Shown: piece by piece, positions 18,156 through 27,760 of the stretch
Layout of the letters: every line of letters starts with the position of its first letter
Position numbering within the stretch: position 1 is the stretch's first letter
Assembly (NCBI GenBank): GCA_000496175.1
Contig: KI543169.1
Coordinates: 132,635-175,382 of the forward strand
Direction: 5' to 3'
From: an uncultured archaeon A07HR67
Lineage (GTDB): Archaea; Halobacteriota; Halobacteria; Halobacteriales; Haloferacaceae
DNA length: 42,748 nucleotides
Program-made: the position numbers and the translations under genes
The notes under the pieces: model-generated
What the model was told of the DNA's origin: nothing
The model's input: only the letters and a program-made list of their open reading frames with translations
The model's database searches: none

Positions 18156-19511
18156 TCAGTCGTCGAGCTCCTCGCCGACCGAGTCGGGCATCGCGTCGAC
18201 CGGCGCGTCGGAGGGGACGTGCGACGGCCTTCGTGTCGAGCCGTTCTCGCCCGGCGTCTCCGGCGGCGCGTCGAACTCGGGATCGAACAGCCGGAGCGCC
18301 GTCTGGATCGTCTCCCAGTCGTCCTCGCCGGCGGCGTCGCGCAGCGAGCGCGTGGGAGCCGCGAGCAGCTGGCCGACCAGCGCGTCCGCCATCGCCTCGA
18401 CCGTCTCGCGTTGCTCGTCGGTGAGTCCGCCCTGTGCGTCGAGTTTCGTGACCGCGCGCTCGACCTCACGGGCCTTCACTCGGTCCGCGCCGGCGTACAT
18501 CGCAGAGATGGCGTCGTCGGCGCGTTTGCGCTTGTACGCGCGGACGATCCGGTCGAGCTCCTCGTCGACGATCGATTCCACCTCGCGCGCAGCCGTCTCG
18601 CGCCGCTCGCGGGTCCGGCGGGTGACGTCTTCTAAGGCGTCGATGTCGTACAACGAGACGCCAGCCACGGCTTCGGCTCTAGGGTCGACGTCGCGGGGCC
18701 GGGCGATGTCGATACACACCAGCCGGTCGGCGTCCTCGAAGTCGACCGCGTCGAGCACCGGATCGGGGCTTCCAGTCGCCGCGATCACGAGGTCGGCCTC
18801 AGCCACTACCGCCGGAAGGTCACTCAGGTGGACCGCCGCGGCGTCGGTGTCGACCTCCTCGGCGACGAACTCGGCGTTCGGCACTGTGCGGTTCGCGACG
18901 ACGATCTCGGAGACCGCGGTGTCGTCGAGCGTCCGGGCGGCGAGCGTTCCCATCTCGCCGGCCCCGACGACCACCGCAGTGCCGTCGGTGAGGTCGATCT
19001 CGCCGGCCGCCAGCCGAACCGCGGCCGACCCGAGCGAGACCACTCCGTCGTTGATCGATGTCTCCGTCCGCGCGCGTTCTCCGACGTGGAGCGCCTTGGT
19101 GACGGCGTCTTCTAACACCGGGCCGATTCCGCCGGCCGCCCGGGATTCCTGATACGCCTCCCGGACCTGGCCGATGATCTGGTCTTCGCCGATCACGAGC
19201 GATTCCAGCCCGGAGGCGACGCGCATCAGGTGTCGTAAGCTCTCCTCGTGGCCGAGCCGGCGGACGGCCGCTCCCCGAACCGTCGGCGCGAACGACTCCA
19301 GCGCCGTTCTCGCGTCGGTCGGCTGGGCGCTCACAACGTACGCCTCCGAGCGGTTACACGTCCGTATCGCGAACGCTTCTTCGATCCCTTCGCGTGCGAG
19401 CAGATCGGAGACGGTCGCCCGGACGCTGTCCTCGCCGGCCGCCTCGATCTCGTCGACCGTCGCGGAGCCGTGGGCGACGCTCACGCCCGCGATAGCACCC
19501 AGTTCTCTCAT
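18156..19511 (-). CDS. hemA: glutamyl-tRNA reductase
   Basis: FAIRTCNRSEAYVV, SLVIGEDQIIGQVREAY, VVVGAGEMGTLAARTL. Start at MRELGAIAGVSVAHG. Confidence 0.95.
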   Translation of the reverse strand: MRELGAIAGVSVAHGSATVDEIEAAGEDSVRATVSDLLAREGIEEAFAIRTCNRSEAYVVSAQPTDARTALESFAPTVRGAAVRRLGHEESLRHLMRVASGLESLVIGEDQIIGQVREAYQESRAAGGIGPVLEDAVTKALHVGERARTETSINDGVVSLGSAAVRLAAGEIDLTDGTAVVVGAGEMGTLAARTLDDTAVSEIVVANRTVPNAEFVAEEVDTDAAAVHLSDLPAVVAEADLVIAATGSPDPVLDAVDFEDADRLVCIDIARPRDVDPRAEAVAGVSLYDIDALEDVTRRTRERRETAAREVESIVDEELDRIVRAYKRKRADDAISAMYAGADRVKAREVERAVTKLDAQGGLTDEQRETVEAMADALVGQLLAAPTRSLRDAAGEDDWETIQTALRLFDPEFDAPPETPGENGSTRRPSHVPSDAPVDAMPDSVGEELDD

Positions 19512-20194
19512 CGGTCGACCACCTCCTCGATCACGTTGTATGCCTCGGTGCGAGCGTTCGATCTCCCCTTTTGTAAACCCTTCCAAACCCCCTCGGATCG
19601 CACGACTCGACGGATCGCCGCCCGCCGGTCCCCCGGGTCGATATCTGCCTCGGCGAGCTCGCTCCGAAGCTCCCCGGACAGCTCTGCCATCGCGCCTGCG
19701 CCTTCTATCTCCGATTCGATTCGTTGTCTGAGCGCCTTCGAAAGGGCCGGACTTCGTCCGCCGGTCGAGATCGCGACCCGAACCGGCCCGTCTTCGACCG
19801 TCGCCGGGACGACGACGCTGCCGGGGTCACGGCCGCCGGAGACGTCGGTTCGGTTGACGAGCACACCGGCGTCGAGCGCCGCCGCCTCCGCGGCCGCGTT
19901 CACCGCCGGGTCGTCGGTCGCAGCGACGACGAGCGCGGGCGAACACCGGTCGATCCAGCCGCGCACGGCCGTCGCATCGGGGGCCGCCCGGATCAACTCG
20001 ACACGAGGCGGAGTGGGCTCGGCGTCGTCACCGTCGGCTCCGCCCGCCAGAACGAGCAGCCTCTCGTCGAAGGCCGGGCTGACGACAATGACCCGCGTCT
20101 CGGCGGCGAACCGGTCGGCCTTCCGCCGGCCCACCGGGCCGCCCCCAAACACGAGCACCGTCTCGCCGGCGAGGTCGTGATACAACGGCGTCAT
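19508..20194 (-). CDS. precorrin-2 dehydrogenase / sirohydrochlorin ferrochelatase (siroheme synthase N-terminal type)
   Basis: VLVFGGGPVGRRKADRF, VVAATDDPAVN, VNRTDVSG; overlaps hemA start by 4 nt. Confidence 0.9.
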   Translation of the reverse strand: MTPLYHDLAGETVLVFGGGPVGRRKADRFAAETRVIVVSPAFDERLLVLAGGADGDDAEPTPPRVELIRAAPDATAVRGWIDRCSPALVVAATDDPAVNAAAEAAALDAGVLVNRTDVSGGRDPGSVVVPATVEDGPVRVAISTGGRSPALSKALRQRIESEIEGAGAMAELSGELRSELAEADIDPGDRRAAIRRVVRSEGVWKGLQKGRSNARTEAYNVIEEVVDR

Positions 20195-20219
20195 GGGTTG
20201 TGGTGTTTCCCCACGCGGA

Positions 20220-21305
20220 TCAGGCGGTGTTGCTGTCGGCGCGCTCGCCGATTCTGATTCCGGTCTTTTTCAATATCCGCGTCGAGAACAGGGTATCCCA
20301 GTCGTCGGGGCCGACGTCCCAGTAGTCGGCCATCGTTTCTTTCACCTCCGTGACCCGGCGCTCGCTTTCGGTCTCGGTCCGGCCGTGGGTCATCGCGAAG
20401 AAGTTGTACTCCCAGACTCCCTCGTGGCGCGGGCGCTGGTAACAATGGGTGACGAAATCCAGGTCCGCGACGACTGGACCCACCTCGTCGAGACGGTCTT
20501 CGGGAACGTCCCAGACGGTCATGCCGTTTTCGGTGTAGCCGAGCGCGTAGTGGTTGGGGATGACCCCGACGCGCCGCACCTTCCCCTCCTGTCGGAACCG
20601 TTCTATGGTCTCGATCACCCACCCGACGTCTGCGTCGAGCGTCGCCGCGACGTCAGCGTACGGCGTCTCCGTGATCGGGAGCCCGCCTTGGATCTCGACG
20701 ACGAGGTCGCGTTCGGCCGGGGTGAGCGTCGCCCGGTCGGCGATGTCGACGTCGGGAGCCAGCCCCGAGAGGTCGATGTCGCCGTCGGGCACCGGACCGT
20801 CGACGAGAAACTTCGCGCCGACGTGGAACTCCCGCAGCTTCGGTAGGTTGTACGTTTCTTGGCCGGTCGCCGCTTCGATCTCTTCGAGCACTTCTCGCAC
20901 CCGGTCGTGTCCGTCCTTGTCTGGCTCCGGGTGGTCGGCGACGCTCACGACGAACCAGACGTTGAGGTGTGGGTGTTCTCGCTCGTAGTTGTGAGCGACC
21001 TCGGTGAAGTCGTTCACCGTCTCGACGACCTCGTCGAAGCGGTCTTCGGGCGCGTGCATCGCGACGAGCGAGGCCGCGCCGCCGATCTCCTCGGCGTTGA
21101 CGAGCGCGCCGAACCGCGAGAGAACGCCCGACTCGTCGAGCTCTCGAACGCGCTCACAGAGCGCCGAGCCCGTGACTGTCAGGCCCCGTTCTCGGAGCGC
21201 GGCGGCGGCGGCATCAAACGGGCGTGTCGTCACCGGAAACCCGCCCTGGAACGCGTTGATGATCCCCCGGTCGAGCGCCGACAGGTCCGCGTCGACCTCC
21301 TTCAT
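20220..21305 (-). CDS. ahbAB: siroheme decarboxylase, fused AhbA-AhbB (Lrp/AsnC-like)
   Basis: Two tandem AsnC-type halves: IINAFQGGFPVTTRPFDAAA... and LVVEIQGGLPITETPYADVAA...RVGVIPNHYALGYTENGMTVWDVP. Confidence 0.88.
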   Translation of the reverse strand: MKEVDADLSALDRGIINAFQGGFPVTTRPFDAAAAALRERGLTVTGSALCERVRELDESGVLSRFGALVNAEEIGGAASLVAMHAPEDRFDEVVETVNDFTEVAHNYEREHPHLNVWFVVSVADHPEPDKDGHDRVREVLEEIEAATGQETYNLPKLREFHVGAKFLVDGPVPDGDIDLSGLAPDVDIADRATLTPAERDLVVEIQGGLPITETPYADVAATLDADVGWVIETIERFRQEGKVRRVGVIPNHYALGYTENGMTVWDVPEDRLDEVGPVVADLDFVTHCYQRPRHEGVWEYNFFAMTHGRTETESERRVTEVKETMADYWDVGPDDWDTLFSTRILKKTGIRIGERADSNTA

Positions 21306-21425
21306 GTGCGCGGATCGGGGACGCGAGAGAATAAGGGATTCGACCCGCTCGTCGCTCCATCACGGGCCGTTCGACACAACACCCGACTCGTCTCGGCGAG
21401 TGGCTCTCCGGGCGAGGTCCCGTCG

Positions 21426-21893
21426 CTATCCGTCGATGTCTTCGGCGATGTCGGCGAGCGACGAGCGCGGTCCGCGGCGGGCGTCGTACACGGTCCGGTC
21501 GCCGGGGAGTCGGAGTCCGTACTGGTCGCCTGAAACGACGACGTCGAGAACGACCGCATCGCCCGGATCGCGGCCGTGTTCCGCGAGCCACGCCGCCAGT
21601 CGGTTCTCCCCTTCGCCGGGCGTCCGCGCCAGCCGACGGTCGTCGAACGCTCCCCGGATCAGCCGGCCGTTGGCGTCCGCGACGACGCGCGCGTGATACT
21701 CCTCGCGGTCGATAACGAGCCGGACGAAATCGCCGTCTTCGACGCCGAGCGACGAACACGAGCCGGACTCGACGCGTCCGTCGAGGTCGTCGTCGCCGGG
21801 CAGACGCACGCAGGGTCGTCGGGTGCCGCCGCTGCGGGCGAGCGTCGCGCGGATCGACGCGACGCTCGCGTCGTCGGACGGAACGCGAGTCAT
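21426..21893 (-). CDS. conserved haloarchaeal hypothetical protein
   Basis: ORF with acidic haloarchaeal codon/aa bias in operon-like position next to rps6e. Confidence 0.7.
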   Translation of the reverse strand: MTRVPSDDASVASIRATLARSGGTRRPCVRLPGDDDLDGRVESGSCSSLGVEDGDFVRLVIDREEYHARVVADANGRLIRGAFDDRRLARTPGEGENRLAAWLAEHGRDPGDAVVLDVVVSGDQYGLRLPGDRTVYDARRGPRSSLADIAEDIDG

Positions 21894-21903
21894 AACCGGT
21901 GGC

Positions 21904-22287
21904 CTACTCGTCGTCTTCGAACGCGGCGGCGATGTCGCCGTCGCTGTCGACGACCGAGACGTTGATCTGAGCGACGTCGTCGTCGACCTCCCGGCCGCGG
22001 ACGGTGATCCGCTTGCGTTCGCCCTCGCGAGACGGCTCGAAGCCGACGCCCCCGTCGAGCAGCAGCTCTTTCAGACGCGTCCCGGAGACGTCCTCGCGCA
22101 TCGGTCGCCCCGTCTCGTCTGACCCGCCGGTGATCTCGAGCGTGTAGTCGGCGAGGTCGACGGCGGCTCCGGTGACCTCGTCGCCGATGTCGCGGCCGAG
22201 AAACCGGTTCGCGTCCTGTCCGTCGACCTCTCGCTGGAACGTCTCGCCGGTCTCCGGGTCGGCGACGACGATCTTGAATTCAGCCAT
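21904..22287 (-). CDS. rps6e: 30S ribosomal protein S6e
   Basis: MAEFKIVVADPETGETFQREVDGQDANRFLGRDIGDEVTG...YTLEITGGSDETGRPMREDVSG. Confidence 0.95.
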   Translation of the reverse strand: MAEFKIVVADPETGETFQREVDGQDANRFLGRDIGDEVTGAAVDLADYTLEITGGSDETGRPMREDVSGTRLKELLLDGGVGFEPSREGERKRITVRGREVDDDVAQINVSVVDSDGDIAAAFEDDE

Positions 22288-22308
22288 GCGAAAACCGAGA
22301 CGCCCGCG

Positions 22309-22316
22309 AATAAAAA
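22309..22316 (-). promoter_or_regulatory. predicted TATA box for rps6e (TTTTTATT), leaderless spacing
   Basis: About 22-29 nt upstream of the ATG at 22287. Confidence 0.5.
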
Positions 22317-22536
22317 GCACGTCGAAAGCGCGACACGCCGGGGAGCGACCGAACCCGCCGATACGAGCCGCCTCGACCGGCGGCTTCTCGACGCGCGAGT
22401 ATCCGCCGTCTCGATTCTGCGAACGCGGTTCTTTCCCCCGCCCGGGACGCCCAGGAATCCGTCGTGAGCCCGCGGTCGACGCCCGCTGTCGCGTCCTTCC
22501 GACGGGAACTTGTGGGTCCGCGGCGTGCGTTCGGCT

Positions 22537-23424
22537 ATGCCGCTCCGGCTCCCGTCCGACGTCGTCTCGCGGTATCGCCGGTTCTCTCGGTTCAATTCCC
22601 CGTACCCCGCACACGACGCGGGACACGCGGTGGACCTGTATCCCGCCGGCGAAGACGGAGTCTCTCCCGTCGCCGGCGTCGTCCGGGAGACGCACACGGT
22701 GCGTTGTCCGGACCGGTCGTACGCCGCTCCGACTGACCACCTGATCGTCATCGACCTCGACGACGACTGGTGTCGACGAGCCGGAACGAAGCCTGGAACG
22801 GTCGCGCGTGTGCTCCACGTGACCCCGACGGTAGCGTCCGGCGACCGAGTCGCGGTCGGAGACGTCTTGGGGCCGATGACCCGCTCCGGATTCTTCGGCC
22901 AGTGGGTCGACAATCACCTCCACCTCGGGTTTCGGCCGCCCGGCGCGAACGCGTTGCGCGCGAGCGGTTCGCTCCCGGTCGTGATCGACACCCCGGTTGC
23001 GGGCGTTACGTGGGACGGAACTGGCACCGTGGTAGACCGCGGGCCGACACACGTCATGCTGGACGCGCCGGCACACCCGGCACCGGACGAGCGGTTTGCG
23101 GCCATCGCGAGCGACGACGGGATTCCGCTCGACGGAGGGTTGACACACTACGCCGGCGGCGGTGCGTTCGCTCCGATCGCGTCCGGCCGAACGGTGTCGT
23201 TGTGGGGCACTCGCGTCGGCGTCGCTGCCGGTCGAGCGATCGAGTGGGATCCGATCGACGTGACCGCGAACGGCGAGCGCGTCGTCGGCCTGTCGTTGTT
23301 CGCCGCCCGCGACGCCGACTACGGCGCGAAAATCGTCTGTCCGGACCACGAGTTCGCCGTCGGCGAGTCAATCTCCGTCCGGGTCGCGGCGAGCGACGAC
23401 CCGATCCGCCTCGGCAACGGCTGA
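22537..23424 (+). CDS. haloarchaeal protein with degenerate M23/LytM-like signature
   Basis: AHDAGHAVDLYP and FGQWVDNHLHLGFRP resemble HxxxD...HxH(L/F)G of M23 peptidases. Confidence 0.65.
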   Translation: MPLRLPSDVVSRYRRFSRFNSPYPAHDAGHAVDLYPAGEDGVSPVAGVVRETHTVRCPDRSYAAPTDHLIVIDLDDDWCRRAGTKPGTVARVLHVTPTVASGDRVAVGDVLGPMTRSGFFGQWVDNHLHLGFRPPGANALRASGSLPVVIDTPVAGVTWDGTGTVVDRGPTHVMLDAPAHPAPDERFAAIASDDGIPLDGGLTHYAGGGAFAPIASGRTVSLWGTRVGVAAGRAIEWDPIDVTANGERVVGLSLFAARDADYGAKIVCPDHEFAVGESISVRVAASDDPIRLGNG

Positions 23425-23783
23425 CCGCCACTCGCGGCTGGACCCACGCACCTCGACGGGTGTGAGGAGCGGTTCTGGCGAGCAGCCGGCACGACAGCAA
23501 CGACTCCGCGGTGGGGCGCCGGACTCCCGCCTCGGCCACCGCGGACGGTCGATCAGGTCACGGAGAGACTGGCGCGGAATCCGATATGAACGGTCGGGTC
23601 GTGAACGGCTCGGAACCTGCCTGGCTCCCCCTGATCCTTCGGACACGGCTTTCCGGACTGCGCCGTTCGCCGCGCGGCGGACACCACGATACGGCCGGTT
23701 TCTCGCGGCCGCACACGCCGACCGATCGGCCCTTGGCCTCGACCGACACCCCTTAGTCGGGGGACGCCGATCGTTGTAGCCGT

Positions 23784-23867
23784 GGTGGGATGGCAGAGTG
23801 GCCCATTGCGCCGGTCTTGAAAACCGGTAGCCTCACGGCTTCCTGGGTTCGAATCCCAGTCCCACCG
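23784..23867 (+). tRNA. tRNA-Ser (anticodon TGA)
   Basis: GGTGGGA/TCCCACC acceptor stem, loop CTTGAAA, long variable arm, GGTTCGAATCC T arm, discriminator G. Confidence 0.95.
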
Positions 23868-24105
23868 TCCGACCGGGGCGCACTTCGGCGCCGCGCCGTC
23901 GTCTTCTCCCGAACAATGAAACGGCTTTTGATTACGCACTCGCCTCTCATCTCGCGGATCGATATCCCCCCGATCTGGTTTGAACCGTGAGTGTACCGCT
24001 CACGCCTCCGAGTTCACGGCTCCCCGCGTCTGATGACGTATGATACCACGTGGCTCATTATCTTTAACAGGCTTCGACTACATATTAGAATTAGGTGATA
24101 CGATC

Positions 24106-24705
24106 ATGAGTTATGAACTCAACCCACTTCCGTACGACTACGACGCGCTAGAACCGCATATCTCCGAGCAGGTGCTTGAATGGCACCACGACACGCATAA
24201 TCAGAGCTACGTGGACGGCTGGAACGGTGCCGAAGAAGCGCTGGCCGAGAACCGCGAAAACCACGATTTCGCAGACTCCGCTGGTGCGATACGCGACGTG
24301 ACGCACAACTCCTCGGGGCACATTCTACACAGTCTTTTCTGGAAGAATATGTCCCCGGAGGGTGGCGGTCAGCCTGGCGGTGACCTCGGTGCTCGAATCG
24401 AGGAGGACTTCGGCTCGTACGACGCCTGGAAGGGCGAGTTCGAGGCAGCTGCCGGCGACGCGAGCGGTTGGGCGCTACTCGTGTACGACAGTTACTCTAA
24501 TCAGCTCCGCAACGTCGCGGTCGACAACCACGACGAGGGCGCGTTCTGGGGCGCACACCCGATCCTTGCCGTGGACGTCTGGGAGCACTCCTACTACCAC
24601 GACTACGGTCCGGCTCGCGGCGAGTTCGTCGACAACTTCTTCGAGGTCGTCGACTGGGAGGAGCCGTCCGCCCGCTACGAGCAGGCCGTCGAGCTGTTCG
24701 AGTAA
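24106..24705 (+). CDS. sod: superoxide dismutase (Mn/Fe)
   Basis: MSYELNPLPYDYDALEPHISEQVLEWHHDTHNQSYVDGWN...AVDVWEHSYYHDYGP. Confidence 0.96.
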   Translation: MSYELNPLPYDYDALEPHISEQVLEWHHDTHNQSYVDGWNGAEEALAENRENHDFADSAGAIRDVTHNSSGHILHSLFWKNMSPEGGGQPGGDLGARIEEDFGSYDAWKGEFEAAAGDASGWALLVYDSYSNQLRNVAVDNHDEGAFWGAHPILAVDVWEHSYYHDYGPARGEFVDNFFEVVDWEEPSARYEQAVELFE

Positions 24706-24831
24706 CCCGACACCCCGACCGCGCGGTCGTCCGCGCGTCGAATCCGGATTTCTTTTGCCCGCAACGCCTCCGAGCGACAGCGTCGAGTTCCGACCGGCAG
24801 CGTTTACGGACCGGATCGTCTACCGAGTGGT

Positions 24832-25215
24832 ATGCCGAAACCCAGATCTGCGTTCGACGAGACGTTTCCGTGTGACTTCTACGAGCCGGAGGAGCTGTTC
24901 GAGCCCGGTGTCCTGTACACGATCCCCGAGATCGGTCGGCTGCTCCAAGGGCTCGATCCGGACGCCGAGATCGACCCCGACACCGAGGCGGTGTTGGTCG
25001 ACTGGGCCGTTCCGTGGGTGATGGTCAACGCCGACCGGCTGATCGTCGCCGAGCCGCCGGCCGAGAACAGCCCCGGCTACTACGGACTCGCCGAGGCGGA
25101 CGCTGGCGATGCGGACGGCACCGCAGACGCGACTGCCGCCGGCGCCGCAGACGCGACTGCCGCCGGCGACGCGGACGACACGCCGGTCACCGACAGCTCT
25201 AGCGGCAGCCAGTGA
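24832..25215 (+). CDS. conserved haloarchaeal hypothetical with repetitive acidic/Ala-rich tail
   Basis: MPKPRSAFDETFPCDFYEPEELFEPGVLYTIPEIGRLLQGLDPDAEIDP...; overlaps start of next CDS by 4 nt. Confidence 0.75.
   Translation: MPKPRSAFDETFPCDFYEPEELFEPGVLYTIPEIGRLLQGLDPDAEIDPDTEAVLVDWAVPWVMVNADRLIVAEPPAENSPGYYGLAEADAGDADGTADATAAGAADATAAGDADDTPVTDSSSGSQ
25121..25168 (+). repeat. perfect 24-bp tandem duplication (2 copies)
   Basis: ccgcagacgcgactgccgccggcg x2 at 25121-25144 and 25145-25168, in-frame. Confidence 0.95.
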
Positions 25216-26114
25216 CCGGGCGACGAGACGGAGCCGGCCCGGACCGAACGGCCGCCGAGACACCGGTGGTTCTCGTGGCCGGCGGGACGCGCGTCGACGC
25301 CGGCAAGACGACGTTCTCGATCGGACTGCTCGCGGCGCTTTCGGCGCGGTTCGGCGACGCGGTCGGGGTGAAACCCCGCGCCGGCAACGATTACTGGTTC
25401 GACCACGACGATTACCGGCTCGCGGCCGGCTCCGGACGGCTGTACGGAGCGGACGCCCGAAAGCTCGCAGCCGCCAGCACGGTGTCGCTCGACGCGAGCG
25501 GAGCCGTCACGCCGGAATCGATCAATCCCCTCCACCGGTTGTGGCGGCCGACGCCGGGCCGAACCGGTCTGCTCGGCGAGGCCGACAGAACGTTTCTCTG
25601 TGACCGGCTGACGACGACGACCGGCTCGCGGTTCGTCCTCAACGATGCCGCCGCGGAGGCGGAGCTGATCCCGGCAGGGCTCCGCGACCGCCTCCCGCTG
25701 GCCGACGCGATCCGCGTCGCCGACATCGCCGACCTCGACGAGATAACCACGGACCGGTACCTTCCCGCGTTCGACCGGCTCGCCGACCGGGTCGGCCGCG
25801 CCGACGCTCCCGTCGTCGTCGAATCGTACGGGGACGTGGCGGCGCCGCTCGATGTCGCGTTCGACGCCGTCGCCGTCGTCGAGCCGGGAGCGGTCCGGGT
25901 GTACGCCGGCGACCGATACGGACGGGCCCGCGCGGTCGCCTCGGGCAGCCCTCGCGAAGGGCGGCTCGAGACACACACGGACGCGGTGACGGCGATGATA
26001 GACCCGCTCTCGACGGTCCCGCTCCCGGCGTTGTCCGGCGAGGAACGCGGCGACCCCGACCGTGTCGCCGACCGGTACGCGCCCGCTTACGAGGCGCTGA
26101 TCGGCGCGGTGTGA
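25212..26114 (+). CDS. P-loop ATPase (dethiobiotin-synthetase/CobQ-like fold), haloarchaeal
   Basis: Walker A-like VLVAGGTRVDAGKTTFSIGLLAAL. Confidence 0.75.
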   Translation: MTGRRDGAGPDRTAAETPVVLVAGGTRVDAGKTTFSIGLLAALSARFGDAVGVKPRAGNDYWFDHDDYRLAAGSGRLYGADARKLAAASTVSLDASGAVTPESINPLHRLWRPTPGRTGLLGEADRTFLCDRLTTTTGSRFVLNDAAAEAELIPAGLRDRLPLADAIRVADIADLDEITTDRYLPAFDRLADRVGRADAPVVVESYGDVAAPLDVAFDAVAVVEPGAVRVYAGDRYGRARAVASGSPREGRLETHTDAVTAMIDPLSTVPLPALSGEERGDPDRVADRYAPAYEALIGAV

Positions 26115-26168
26115 GCCGGCGGCGACGCCGACGCGACGAGAGGCGGCTGACCGGCCGACAACCGCCGG

Positions 26169-26656
26169 CTACTCCGCCGCGTTCCGCTGTGTGTACGCGT
26201 CGAGTGCCGTCTCGATCGACGACAACTCCTTCGTGACGCGGCTGTCGGCGACGCGCATGAACCCCGGTGTGTACGACTCGGAGTAGTCGAAGATCCGGTT
26301 GACGCCGCGTTTGGGCACCGATATCGCGGTGAACGACTCCACCGTGTACACCCGCGTGGTCGGAAACGCGGTCCAGAACGTGCTGCTGACCCACCGGTCC
26401 TCGTCGGCGAACGTCCGGCCGATTCGGCCGGTAGCGACGTACTCGTCGTCGTGATAAAACAAGAGAAGATCGTCCGCTTCATCCGGTCGAACGTCGAGCC
26501 GTTGCCACTGTCGTCGTCGACGGCCCACAGCCGCGCCTCGTCGATGTCGGCGAGAGGGTCTGGACGGTCGGGGTAGTCGGCGAGGTCGACCGTGGACCGA
26601 ACCGTTCGATCGAAGTTCTCCGGGTCGATCGGGATCAGAAAGACGTTTGCGCTCAT
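26169..26656 (-). pseudogene. frameshifted haloarchaeal protein (possibly PUA/EVE-like)
   Basis: N-terminal MSANVFLIPIDPENFDRTVRS...GNGSTFDRMK in one frame, continuing as ..DDLLLFYHDDEYVATGRIGRTFADEDRWVSSTFW... in another. Inserting one C/G near 26473-26476 gives STFDRMKPDDLLLFYHD. Confidence 0.75.
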
Positions 26657-26813
26657 TGTGTCCACGTTTTGCCGGGAGGGATTTAAACACGTTCGTTGGG
26701 CCGCCCCGGAACCAGGTGGCGGTTCGACGCCCGCATACGGCCTTTTCCGCGCGGTGCTCGTGGCGCCGCCTCGAATCGGAGCCGGGGGGTTTCTTCGCGA
26801 GACTCCCGGCGAT

Positions 26814-27167
26814 CTACGCCTCGTCGCCGTACGCCGCGTACAGGCGGTCCATCCGCGCGGCCATCACGAAGTCGGAACGGTGGAGCCCGTCGATGTCGTG
26901 GCTCCACATCTCGATTCCGACCTCGCCCCACGAGAGGTGGATGTCCGGGTGGTGCCACTCCGTTTCGGCGAGTTCGCCCACGTCGTTGGTGAACGCCAGC
27001 GCGGTCGCGAAATCCTCGAAGGAGTAGGTCGCCTCCAGGTGGTGTTCGTCGACGACCGCCCAGGCGTCGCCGAGTTCGTCGACGTAGTCGGCGTACCCCG
27101 CGGGTGTCAACGGCTCGTCGTCTTCTCCGGACGGCTCGACCGGCTCGTCGGCGAGCGCAGATGGCAT
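26814..27167 (-). CDS. 4a-hydroxytetrahydrobiopterin dehydratase (PCD/DCoH family)
   Basis: [58 protein letters not shown]. Confidence 0.92.
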   Translation of the reverse strand: MPSALADEPVEPSGEDDEPLTPAGYADYVDELGDAWAVVDEHHLEATYSFEDFATALAFTNDVGELAETEWHHPDIHLSWGEVGIEMWSHDIDGLHRSDFVMAARMDRLYAAYGDEA

Positions 27168-27232
27168 GCCGAGATATTGTCGTGGAGGGGTTTGTACCTT
27201 CCGCGGCGTCGACGCCGGCTCGCAGTTGGCGG

Positions 27233-27688
27233 TCAGAACGGCCAGTCGAACCGGTCGCGCACGGCCCGGCGAACTCGCCCGAGGACGCCTCCTTGGTCGC
27301 TCCGCCGGCCGGCGTCTTCGAGCCGCCACTCGGCTTTCTGGGCCGCCTCGCGTGCGCTCAGGTACTCCCACTCGACGTGATCTGCGATCCGGCGGTGTTC
27401 CGGTCCCGCTCCGATGAACACGTGTCGCGGCGTGTCGGCGGCCGCACGCAGGTCCGCCATCGCCCGCCAGAGGTCGCGGTCGTCGAGCGTGAAATCGTCG
27501 TCGATCCCGTGTTTCTCGGCGAACGACGCGACTGCGTCGGCGTCGGCTCCGACGATCCCGACGTACCGGCTCCAGCGCCTCGCGTCGGCGACGACGGCCG
27601 CCGGGTCGGCGTACGACCGCGCGGCGTCGAGCGCGACCGCGAGCGTCAACTCTCCGCTCCGCTCGCCGGGGTCGGCGTCGAGAACCAT
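27233..27688 (-). CDS. conserved haloarchaeal hypothetical protein
   Basis: [47 protein letters not shown]... Confidence 0.7.
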   Translation of the reverse strand: MVLDADPGERSGELTLAVALDAARSYADPAAVVADARRWSRYVGIVGADADAVASFAEKHGIDDDFTLDDRDLWRAMADLRAAADTPRHVFIGAGPEHRRIADHVEWEYLSAREAAQKAEWRLEDAGRRSDQGGVLGRVRRAVRDRFDWPF

Positions 27689-27760
27689 GCGTGTAGGTCA
27701 CGCGTTCGGCGAACTAAACGATACGGGGAGGTTATGCCGCTCCCGGCCTTCGGACGGCGC

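Noticed and set aside
18118-19152. 344-aa Ser-rich ORF antisense to hemA
   Set aside because: Antisense of hemA; Ser/Arg-rich artefact.
21904-23349. 481-aa ORF ending in S6e
   Set aside because: Only the last 128 codons are S6e with a good ATG and TATA box; the upstream extension is antisense of the M23-like gene.
23425-23783. 360-bp gap before tRNA-Ser as possible structured RNA (RNase P, SRP or new ncRNA)
   Set aside because: No recognisable RNase P/7S core motifs; short ORFs there look like noise. Would need Rfam/Infernal to revisit.
27104-27760. N-terminal extension of the BtpA ORF
   Set aside because: Overlaps a minus-strand gene; family begins at MSLESTFGTDAPVIGMVHLPPLPG (27761).
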